From positions 1,178,001 through 1,242,000 of the forward strand of contig NZ_CP015412.1 of NCBI RefSeq assembly GCF_001750165.1: a stretch of DNA of 64,000 nucleotides. Reading direction: 5' to 3'. The notes beneath the pieces are model-generated. The model was not told the origin of the DNA. It was given only the letters and a program-made list of their open reading frames with translations, and searched no databases. Numbering within the stretch: the first letter of the stretch is position 1; each line of letters opens with the position of its first letter. The DNA is from Pseudoalteromonas luteoviolacea (GTDB lineage Bacteria; Pseudomonadota; Gammaproteobacteria; Enterobacterales; Alteromonadaceae). The translations under genes were made by a program, and so were the position numbers. Shown in pieces: positions 50,350-61,700 of this stretch.

Positions 50350-51483
50350 GTGAAACTTTTTAGCTGTTTTTTAATTCTACTAGCCTTTGGGGTTGTCGCA
50401 GACACCCCCAATAAACCCTTTATTACTTTTAAAAATGATCTAGAATACATTAAGTTATACCCATCGGATCAAGCCGGTATTTATAGCAGCAATATTGGTT
50501 TAGATTTTTATTTAAATTACAAACTTATTGCTCAAATAGATAAACGCAAAGCACATAACATTAAGCGGATAGCTCCAAGCCAAACACTGGCGGAAAATGT
50601 ACATAGTGCAACCGTTCTAATATCACCTACACCGGGACACTTTTTGTCTGTTTATAAACAGCTTAGGCAATTAAGCGGGGTGGTAAATGTTCAGCCCGAT
50701 TTTGCAATTTTCCGCAGGCAAGCACAGACCGAAAAAACACCAAAAAATATATTGAAAGCGCAACATGTCAGGCAATTTCACAGCCACCAATGTGTTTCGT
50801 CGTATAGTCCTAGGAGAATTGCAATTATTGACGAGGGCATGAGTTTATCAGAGCCAGCGCTTTCAACGTTTAATGTGCTGCTTGAATATGATGCAGACCG
50901 CCAACAACTCTTATCAAAAACACAGGTCACAAACGGTCATGGCAGCATGGTTGCCAATGTCATAGCGAGCAACTTAAAGTCTCAAACAGTTGAACTGGGT
51001 GCCCCCGTAGCAGAGCTGGTGACTATTCAACAAGCTAGCACACTAAATTCTGCAATGATTTTAGCATTCAGTGTGTCTCAAAAAATGCAGGTAGACATCA
51101 TTAATAGCAGTTGGACACTGCCTTTTGTTTCAGAACTACTGGCTAATGTGATCCGTGATGGCTTAACGGAGGGCGGTATTTCTTACATTATTGTATCGGC
51201 AGGCAACCATGCACAGGATGCTTGTGTGAGCAATAAGCTGTCGTTGATAAAAGGCGTAACAACAGTGGGTGCATTGTCTGTTGATGGAACAATTGCACCG
51301 TTTTCAAATTATGGCAGGTGTGTAGATGTGTATGCGCCAGGCGTATTTTCCAAAAAAGAACAAGGTTCAAATTTCACTATACATGGGACATCTTCGGCTG
51401 CAGCTTGGGTCACCGGAGAAGTGTCGCACCTGTTGGGGTGTGGCCTGACAACCAATGAAATTAAACTCAATAACAATTATTAA
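50350..51483 (+). CDS. S8 (subtilisin-like) serine protease
   Basis: A 377-residue exported protease starting at a GTG. A signal peptide (about 1-18) and a propeptide of roughly 100 residues ending near VVNVQPDFAIF precede the catalytic domain. The triad fits D161 (IIDEG), H197 (NGHGS) and S348 (HGTSSAA), with oxyanion N286 (SAGNH). The usual Met after the Ser is Ser here. It has no C-terminal secretion domain. In this operon it could mature or release the collar proteins or the giant adhesin. Its ribosome site is weak, which fits low expression. Confidence 0.87.
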   Translation: MKLFSCFLILLAFGVVADTPNKPFITFKNDLEYIKLYPSDQAGIYSSNIGLDFYLNYKLIAQIDKRKAHNIKRIAPSQTLAENVHSATVLISPTPGHFLSVYKQLRQLSGVVNVQPDFAIFRRQAQTEKTPKNILKAQHVRQFHSHQCVSSYSPRRIAIIDEGMSLSEPALSTFNVLLEYDADRQQLLSKTQVTNGHGSMVANVIASNLKSQTVELGAPVAELVTIQQASTLNSAMILAFSVSQKMQVDIINSSWTLPFVSELLANVIRDGLTEGGISYIIVSAGNHAQDACVSNKLSLIKGVTTVGALSVDGTIAPFSNYGRCVDVYAPGVFSKKEQGSNFTIHGTSSAAAWVTGEVSHLLGCGLTTNEIKLNNNY

Positions 51484-51536
51484 GCTCGTTTAATTTTTAA
51501 ACAGAGACTGCGCGCTGTTAACTAAGGAGTAAAGGC

Positions 51537-52724
51537 ATGCAAGGGTATCGTGAACAGGGTTACGGAAGTACAGGTGATGAGGCAGACCTTGTCAACATTG
51601 ACTTTGCGAGTGAATATAGTGAGAACTTTCCTAAGATCTTACAAGCTTTAGGGGTTTCACTGGTTGTGTCTAGCTATCAATCACATGCTGTGATGCTACT
51701 TAGAAGCCGAGGAACGGCACTGAATTGCAGTGTAAAAAAGTTTGTCAGGCCAATGGGTGTCTGTGTCAGTGAAGATAGACTTTTAGTCAGTACCGTGAAT
51801 CGAATTGTGAACTTCAAAGCAAGCAGTATGTCTCGAAAAAGTGTACTTAGCGGTGAAGTGGACAACATTGACACTTTGGCAAGCAAATTACGAGATGAGC
51901 AGCGTGATACCGATGCATTTAAAGCGCTTAGAACGGAGCAGATCAGTGCAATAAAGCAATGTGATGTTTTATTTACAGAGCGCTCTTCGTTAACGACGGG
52001 GACGCTCAATACCCACGATATCGCTTGGGGCGATGATGGATTATGGGTCGTTAACTCTAGCTTTTCTTGTCTTGCGACCCTTTCTTCAGAGTCCGGCTTT
52101 ACACCCCGTTGGAAGCCGCACTTTATCAGCGAGTTAAAACCGCAAGACCGTTGTCATTTAAATGGTATGGCCATGTTAGATGGGCAACCTAAATATGTCA
52201 CAACATTTAATACCCAAGATTACCAAGATTCATGGCGAACCGAGCTAAATGGCACGTTAATGGATGTAGAAAAAAATGAAATACTCATCAGCGGGCTATC
52301 AATGCCGCATTCACCAAGATGCCATGATGGGAAAGTCTACTTATGTAACTCTGGCGAAGGTGAAATACTGTGTTACGACCCAAAAACTTGCGAAAAATCA
52401 GTTTTGTGTACATTACCTGGCTTTACTCGTGGACTGACATTTTATGGCGATTTGATGTTGGTCGCGACCAGTCATGTGCGTGCGTCTACCGTGGTCAATG
52501 ATATCCCTTTAACCAAAGCGCATACCCAAAAAGATACTGTCTGTGGCATATGGATTATCAATAAGCACAACGGTGAGATCCTATCCAAATTGCAGTTTAA
52601 AGGCGATGTAAGCCAACTTTACGATCTTTGCATTATTCCCAACTCTACGTTTCCTGAAATGATCAGCGGTGATGACGCGATTTCTGCGCATTTATATGAG
52701 TTTACGAAGGAGGAATTGAAATGA
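51537..52724 (+). CDS. TIGR03032-like protein (DUF4915-type)
   Basis: A 395-residue soluble protein resembling the TIGR03032 family: ADLVNIDFASEYSENFPKIL near the start, then DIAWGDDGLWVVNSSFSCLA, RCHLNGMAMLDGQPKYVTTF and PHSPRCHDGKVYLCNSGEGE. The repeated strand pattern suggests a propeller-like domain. The family function is unknown. An AAGGAG lies before the ATG. Its stop overlaps the start of the giant adhesin by four bases (ATGA), so translation of the two is coupled. A role in making or exporting the adhesin is likely but unproven. Confidence 0.8.
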   Translation: MQGYREQGYGSTGDEADLVNIDFASEYSENFPKILQALGVSLVVSSYQSHAVMLLRSRGTALNCSVKKFVRPMGVCVSEDRLLVSTVNRIVNFKASSMSRKSVLSGEVDNIDTLASKLRDEQRDTDAFKALRTEQISAIKQCDVLFTERSSLTTGTLNTHDIAWGDDGLWVVNSSFSCLATLSSESGFTPRWKPHFISELKPQDRCHLNGMAMLDGQPKYVTTFNTQDYQDSWRTELNGTLMDVEKNEILISGLSMPHSPRCHDGKVYLCNSGEGEILCYDPKTCEKSVLCTLPGFTRGLTFYGDLMLVATSHVRASTVVNDIPLTKAHTQKDTVCGIWIINKHNGEILSKLQFKGDVSQLYDLCIIPNSTFPEMISGDDAISAHLYEFTKEELK

Positions 52725-55700
52725 AAAAACTTGATATGACGACCTCTATATTAGGGGTGATGATCCCATCACTGGTTGCTGCAAATTCTTCTTCACATAT
52801 TGCGGATAGTTACTTTTTGCCAAATCATGAAGTGCCGTCGCTCAGCTCCATTCAGGTGACAGATAGCATTCATTTTAACAACAAACAAGGTAACAAACAG
52901 AATGAGGTGTTTGGTATTGCTGAGCATAAAATGGCACAGTCCAGCAACCAAGATGATGCTACATCAGCCACGCTGTCTTTTTTGGCAGGGCAAGGCTTAC
53001 TTGACAGCCAAGGGATGGGTTCGACTCAAGTTAATGGTGAAGTGAGTATTGCCAAAGAGCTTGCAGCATCTTGCCAAGTCTCTTTTGGTTGTACTACCGC
53101 CTATGGTAGCCAAGCTAGTTGTCAAGCCGCGCCTGGACCCGGTGTTTGGTTCCCAGATACTGATGATTGTACCGCAGCAGCGCCAGATCCTGACATTAAC
53201 TTAAAAGGTAATGGTCAATCAATCACATCTGGCACGACGGCATTAAGTGCAAGCAATCATACCGATTTTGGTTCTCACCAAACGGGTGGCAGCAATTTTA
53301 CTCGTACGTTTACCATCGAAAATGTGATTGCAGCTTCTACGCTAACGTTGAGTGGTTCTCCATTGGTGAGCATTTCTGCTTCCAGTGACTTTTCAATATC
53401 TAGCCAGCCTGGCGCTAGCTCTTTAAATGGCGTAACCAGCACGACATTTGTTGTTCAGCTAGACCCGACCACAGTTGGTTCACCAAATGCTACGGTGACC
53501 GTAACCAGTAATGATCCCAATGAAGGCACCTATACTTTTAAAGTTGGTGCAACAGTCACAGCAGCCAATACCGCACCTGTGGTAGATTTAGATACGGCTG
53601 CCGGTGGTAATAACAGGTCGTCCTCTTTCAATGAGGGTGGCGGGTCCGTTGGCATTACTAACAGTGCCAGCGTCACAGATGCTGAGTCAGATACCATTAA
53701 AACGATTACAGTATCTCTGACGAATGACCAAGATGGGGCCTCGGAAGGACTGAATGTCACAGGCGCGGCACAAAATGCTTTAAATGGGGTATCGGGCAAG
53801 TCAGATATCACCTTGCAAGATACCATTTCAATTACAGGGGCGACAGCGACACTCGCCCAAGTGCAGACGTTTTTAGATGCCATAACCTATAACAATACGT
53901 CGTCTACGCCTAATACAACGGCGAGAACAGTGACGGTCGTTGTCAATGATGGTACTGATAATAGCGTGTCACGCACCTCAACAGTGAGTGTCGCGAATGT
54001 TACTTCGACCACCTCATCGGGCGCATCGTTTAATACCACAAGCGGCGCTAACTTAAACCCCGCGATTTTATTCACCAGTGAAAATGAATCTTTGACCATA
54101 GCACAAACGGCACATGCGACGGGCTCAACTGCAGATGGCGGCGGTGGTACGGATACCTTGAATGTCTCTGATAGTGTAGATATCAGCGGACTGACGACAC
54201 TGACAAACTTTGAAACCTTAGAGGCGGCAAATAACGGTAACTTGACCTTAAGTGAGACTCAGCATGAGTCATTTACCACCATAAATGGTGTGGGTACGAA
54301 TCAGTTTACTGTCTCAAGCGCCAATGGCGATGCAGTTGTGACAGGGGATGCAGACATTGAAACCTATGTTTTAGGTGCTGCTATGACATTCACTTTGGGT
54401 AGTGCGTCGCAAAATGTCTCGGGCAGTAGCTCAAATGATGTCATTAATGTCGCAGCACTCACACCAACAGGCACACTTGATGCTGGTGGCGGGACAGGAG
54501 ATACACTTCGTCTTTCAAGTGGCGCAAATATCGCGGGTGCAACTGTTTCAAATACAGAAGTATTGGAGTTGAACTCGGGGGCTTCGGTGACCATGACCGA
54601 AGCACAGCATGATAGCTTTGGCTCCATGACGGCAGCTGGCACAGACACAATTACTATCTCAGCAGCCACAGATGGGTTAACAGGCAATGCTGCAATAGAG
54701 TCATACGTTCTATCCGTCGGGAATACATTTACACTGGGCAGCGCAGGGCAAAACCTAACAGGGAGTGGTAACAACGATACTGTTAATGTGGGGACTCTGA
54801 CCGCGACAGGTACATTAGCAGGCGGTAGTGGTACAGATACACTTAGTGTCGGAAATGGCGGCAGTATTGCTGGTGCAACAGTTTCGGGTTTTGAAAACCT
54901 CACTTTATCAAGTGGTGCATCGGCGACGTTCAGTGCTGCACAACTTTCTCAGTTTTCAGGCACTGTCACGGCTGCTGGCACAGAGACAATTTCGGTATCT
55001 GGTGATGGGAATGTGTCAACAGTTGCTGGCATTGAAAACTATACCATTGGGGATGACAGTACAAATACTCGTACGGTAACGGTCGCTGCTGCTGGTCACT
55101 CAGTGACTGCAACCAGTGCCACTGATGCAGTGACTTTTGATGTTGGGACATTAACATTTACAGGTACGCTCACAGGGGAAAATACGTCCGCAGATACATT
55201 GAGCTTATCCAATGGCGCAGACATTAGTGGCGCGACCATTTCAAATATAACTAACCTTGCCTTGGCAACTGGCGCGTCGGTAACTATGACCGCAGTGCAA
55301 AATGAGAACTTTAGTGGCTCAATCACCGCAGGTGGTACAGAAACCATCGTTATCTCCGGTGATGGCGATATAACAACGCTCTCAGGCATAGAAAATTACA
55401 CAGTAGGGGATGACTCTACTAATACGCGTACAATAAATGTGGGCGCAACAACAAGTGTTACGGCAACATCGGTGACTGATGCAATTACTTTCAATATTGC
55501 AGGGCAAAGTTTTTCGGGTTCGTTAACAGGTCAAGCGACTGCTGCCGACATCGTGTCTGCCAGTGATGGTGCAAATACAGCAGGCGCAAGTTTTAGCAAT
55601 GTGGGTACATTGTCATTGGCAAGTGGCGCAACAGTAACGATTGACGCTCAAAATGTCAGTGATTTTTCAACAGCAATAAATGGCGCTGCGGGTACTGAAA

Positions 55701-58700
55701 CGTTAAATTTGGTTAGTGGTGGTACGTTTGACTTTAGTTCGACCAGTGTCACAAGTATTGAGACTATCTCACTAGGCTCCAATAGTGTCACTTCGGTGAC
55801 CATTCCCGATAACTTTTCTTCAAATGGCGGGACAGTCACCGTCAGTAACTCATCAGGCTCAGCTATTAATGCTGGTGTCACCATTAATGCATCAGCATTA
55901 GCAGGTGATAGTTTGGTGATTTCCGCAACCGATTTAACGGGGAATGACACGCTGACAGGCGGTGATAGCGCCGATACGATAAGACCGGGTTCTGGTACAG
56001 ATTCTATAACTGGTAATGGTGGTAATGATAACTTTGTTGGTAGTGCCAGTGATTTAAATGGGGATACCATCGCGGACCTTGCTGTGGGAGATATGATCAC
56101 GGTGACGGGGGTCACTGGATTAACCACAAGTAACGTTAGGTTTAATGGCAATAGTACCTTACAAGTGGATACCGATGCGACAGACTTTGCAGCAGTTGAG
56201 ATTGCGCTGACGCTTACAAATTCACCAGGCGCAAGTTTAGATTTCACAGTCGCCGATAGCGGTGCGAATACAGTGATCACCTTTATTGCTGCCAACGATG
56301 TGCCTGTGTTTAGCTCACTAAATGGATTGTCTACGTTTACAGAAAACGGTTCGGCGGTTGCCATTGATAGTGATGCGACTGTAGCTGATACAGAATTGGA
56401 TGCCTTAAATGGGGGGACGGGTAACTACAATGGTGCGTCTTTAACCATTACGCGAAATGGTGGCGCTAATGCACAAGATGTGTTTGCAAACTTGAGTTTG
56501 CTTGGCACGTTAACTCAGGGGAATACGTTTACTTACAATGGCACCAGTGTTGGTACTGTGACGACAAACTCGGCTGGTACGCTTGTTCTGACATTTAATA
56601 CCAGCGCAACATCGGCCATTGTTGATGGTGTGATCCAATCTATTTCCTATAGCAATACATCGGATGATCCGCCTTCAAGTGTAACACTAAATTACACATT
56701 TAATGATGGTACAGCGAACAGCACAGGCACAAACCAAGCGGTTGTAAATATTACAGCGCAGAATGATGCACCAACAGATATCGCATTATCTGCAACGAGT
56801 ATCAATCAATCGGCAACAGGGGCAAGTACGAATGTGGGCACGCTGTCTACCACAGATCTCGACAGTGGCAATGTACATGCATATAGCCTAGTTAATAGTG
56901 GCAGCAGTGCCAGCGGTACGTGTACGAGTAATGCCGGAAATAGCAGTTTCCAAATTAGCAGTACGAATTTACAAACTCAGTCGGCATTAAGTGCCGGGGA
57001 TTATATTGTCTGTGTTCAGACAAATGATGGCACCACAACATTTCAAGAGTCATTTACCATAACTGTTGTAGATAATGTCGCGCCAAATGCACCTTCCACA
57101 CCAGATCTTGATGCAGGTTCAGACACCGGTGGTTCAAATACCGATAATGTCACATCAGATACTACGCCAACATTCAGTGGTACAGCTGAGTCTGGCAGTA
57201 CGGTAAGGTTGTACAGCGACCAGTCTGGAAACACAGTGATTGGCAGTGGTACCGCAACAGGCGGTAATTGGCAGATCACCACAAGTGCATTATCAGCAAC
57301 GACTCATGCCATTACAGCTAAGGCTACGGATGCTAGCAATAATGAAAGTAGCGCTTCTAGTGCTTTGAATGTGACTATAGATACATCAGCACCAAACGCG
57401 CCGAGCACGCCGGACCTGTCAGCCAGTAGTGATTCAGGTACGTCCAACACAGATAATATTACAAACGATGCAACGCCAACGATCACTGGCACAGGTACTA
57501 CAGGTGACACCATTAACTTGTCATCCAATTTAGACGGTAATATCGGTAGTACAACTGTCTCGGGTGGTGCTTGGAGCATCACATCGTCTACGTTACAAGC
57601 GGGCAGTCATACTATTTCAGCGCAGTCTGTTGATAATGCAGGTAATACGGCGAACTCAGCGAGTAATTTATCGCTCACCTTAGACACGCAAGCCCCCAGT
57701 GGGCAAAGCGTTGCCTTGGGTGATACTTTATATTCCAACACCGAAAAAACCGCGGCTTCGTTTAGCTTTAGCAATGCCGAAGTAGGCGCAACCTACAGCT
57801 ATACCATTTCGAGTAGCAATGGCGGCACGTCAGCAACGGGCAATGGCACGGTGACTTCTGCAAGCCAAACCATTTCAAATATAGATTTAAGTGCACTGAA
57901 CGACGGGACACTCACGCTGTCAGTGACACTGACAGATACCGCAGGCAATGCGGCCACAGCGGTTACCGCAACCAGTGAGCTAGATACCAGCGCGCCAAGT
58001 GGCCACAGTGTGGCACTTAATGATACCAGCTATAACAGCACAGAAACGGGCAGTGCGAGCTTTAGCTTTAGCAGTGCAGAAGTGGGGGCGAGCTATACCT
58101 ACACATTAAATAGCAGCAATGGTGGCACAGCGGTGACAGGCAACGGCAATATCACCAGCGCCTCACAAACGGTGAATATTGCTGATATCAACGGGTTAAA
58201 TGATGGCACATTAACACTGTCAGTGACTGTCTCTGATGCGGCAGGTAACGCAGCCACTGCTGTAACTGATACAGCAAGTCTTGATAAAACCAAGCCGACG
58301 GTGACCACTTTTAGTGCCTCAGACACCAACCTTAAAGCGGGTGAAACGGCGACGATTTCCATTGTCTTGAGCGAAGCCAGTACGACCTTTATTTCTTCAG
58401 ACATTACGGTATCAGGTGGGTCACTGAGCAACTTCAGTGCGACTTCAAGCACACAATATAGCGTGCTCTTTACGCCAACAGCGAATTCAGAGGCTAATGC
58501 TACCTTAGACATCGCGGCAGATACCTTTAGCGATGCGGCAGGCAATAACAACACCGCAGCAACGCAGTTGCCCATTACGGTGGACACCAAAGCGCCAACT
58601 GGCCACAGCGTATCACTGGGTGATACGTTATATTCCAACACCGAGAAAACCGCTGCCTCGTTCAGCTTTAGCAGTGCCGAAGTAGGCGCCACTTATAGTT

Positions 58701-61700
58701 ACACCATTTCGAGCAGTAATGGCGGTACATCAGCAACGGGCAATGGCACGGTTACTTCTGCAAGCCAAACCATTTCAAATATAGATTTAAGTGCACTGAA
58801 CGACGGCACCCTCACGCTGTCAGTGACACTGACAGATACCGCAGGCAATGCGGCCACAGCGGTTACCGCAACCAGTGAGCTAGATACCAGCGCGCCAAGT
58901 GGCCACAGTGTGGCACTTAATGATACCAGCTATAACAGCACAGAAACGGGCAGTGCGAGCTTTAGCTTTAGCAGTGCAGAAGTGGGGGCGAGCTATACCT
59001 ACACATTAAATAGCAGCAATGGTGGCACAGCGGTGACAGGCAACGGCAATATCACCAGCGCCTCACAAACGGTGAATATTGCTGATATCAGCGGGTTAAA
59101 TGATGGCACATTAACACTGTCAGTGACTGTCTCTGATGCGGCAGGTAACGCAGCCACTGCTGTAACTGATACAGCAAGTCTTGATAAAACCAAGCCGACG
59201 GTGACCACTTTTAGTGCCTCAGACACCAACCTTAAAGCGGGTGAAACATCCACGATTTCTATTGTCTTGAGTGAAGCCAGTACGACCTTTATTTCTTCAG
59301 ACATTACGGTATCAGGTGGGTCACTGAGCAACTTCAGTGCGACTTCAAGCACACAATATAGCGTGCTCTTTACGCCAACAGCGAATTCAGAGGCTAATGC
59401 TACCTTAGACATCGCGGCAGATACCTTTAGCGATGCGGCAGGCAATAACAACACCGCAGCAACGCAGCTGCCCATTACGGTGGATACCAAAGCGCCAACT
59501 GGCCACAGCGTGTCACTGGGCGATACGTTATATTCCAACACCGAGAAAACCGCTGCCTCGTTCAGCTTTAGCAGTGCCGAAGTAGGCGCCACTTATAGTT
59601 ACACCATTTCGAGCAGTAATGGCGGTACATCAGCAACGGGCAATGGCACGGTTACTTCTGCAAGCCAAACCATTTCTAACATAGATTTAAGTGCACTGAA
59701 CGACGGGACACTCACGCTGTCAGTGACACTGACAGATACCGCAGGCAATGCGGCCACAGCCGTGACGGCCAATAGTACGCTAGACACAGCCGCACCAAGC
59801 GGTCACAGTGTGGCACTTAATGATACCAGCTATAACAGCACAGAAACGGGCAGTGCGAGCTTTAACTTTAGCAGTGCAGAAGTGGGGGCGAGCTATACCT
59901 ACACATTAAATAGCAGCAATGGTGGCACAGCGGTGACAGGCAACGGCAATATCACCAGCGCCTCACAAACGGTGAATATTGCTGATATCAACGGGTTAAA
60001 TGACGGCACATTGACGCTGTCAGTGACTGTCTCTGATGCGGCGGGCAATGCAGCAACTGCGGTGACAGACACTGCAACGCTTGATAAAACCAAGCCGACG
60101 GTAACCACTTTCAGTGCCTCAGACACTAACCTTAAAGTCGGTGAAACGGCGACGATTTCTATTGTCTTGAGTGAAGCCAGTACGACCTTTACTTCTTCAG
60201 ACATTACGGTGTCAGGTGGTTCACTGAGTAACTTCAGTGCGACTTCAAGTACACAATATAGCGTGCTCTTTACACCAACAGCGAATTCAGAAGTTAATGC
60301 TACCTTAGACATCGCGGCAGATACCTTTAGCGATGCGGCAGGCAATAACAACACCGCAGCGACGCAGTTGCCCATTACGGTGGATACCAAAGCCCCAAGT
60401 GGTCACACTGTGGCATTCGGTGATACTTCATACTCTAGTACTGAAAAAACCGCAGCATCGTTTAGTTTTAGCAGTGCCGAAGTAGGCGCCACATACAGTT
60501 ACACCATTTCAAGCAGCAATGGCGGCACATCAACAACGGGCAATGGCACGGTGACCTCTGCAAGCCAAACCATTTCTAACATTGATTTAAGTGCACTGAA
60601 CGACGGCACGCTTACTTTGTCTGTGTCGCTCACTGATACCGCAGGCAACGCTGCAGCAGAGGTGACAGCAACCAGTGAGTTAGATACATCGAGCCCATCA
60701 GTAACAACATTCAGTGCATCAGACACGGCACTTAAGGTTGGTGAAACTGCGACAGTTACTATTGTGTTGAGTGAATCGAGTAATAACTTTACAGTAGATG
60801 ATGTGAGCGTTACAGGGGGGAGTTTAAGCAACTTCACTGCTACTTCAGGAACACAGTATAGCGTGGTATTCACGCCGAGTGAAAATTCAGAAGCGGACGC
60901 AACGCTTGATATTCTTGCTGATAAGTTTACCGACAGCGCTGGCAATCCAAATACAGCGGCGCAGCAAATCACCTTAAGTATCGATACCAGTGCGCCGGCA
61001 GGGCAAGCCGTCAATATAGATCAAACACTTATTAATAGAGATAATGAGTCGGCTCTGAGCTTTAGTTTAACAGGTCTGGAGAGCTCTGGTACATTCACAT
61101 ACAGCATTTCAGATGCAAATAATGCTTCGGTGACTGGCAATGGCAACATTACTGCTGCTACCGCTCAAGTATCCGCGATCGATGTCAGTAATTTAGCTGA
61201 GGGTACTTTAACGTTAACGGTAACCGTGACAGATGCAGCTGGAAATAGTGCAAATCAGATTTCAGACACTGTTATTAAAAAGTATAATGTGGCACCGACT
61301 CTATCTGGCCAGCCTGCAACGTCGATTGCGCAAGACCAAGCGTATAGTTTTACACCCACTTTAGTTGACCCAGATGAGCAAGATACACACACCTACAGTA
61401 TCACGAACCTGCCTAGCTGGTTGACGTTTAGTACGACGACAGGTGTGCTTTCTGGCACACCAGCTGATGCCAATGTAGGCGAGTACAATGGCATTGTGAT
61501 TTCGGTGAATGATGGCACTGATTCAGCGTCATTGGCGAGCTTTAATATCGAAGTGACGAACGTTAACGATGCGCCAAATGGCACTGCATTTAATTTTGCG
61601 ACTCAAGAGGCGGGCACGCTGAGCGTAACTACACAAGCAGGTTTACTCAGTACAGCAACAGATGATGATACTGATAATGGAGATACGCTAACGGCTGAGC

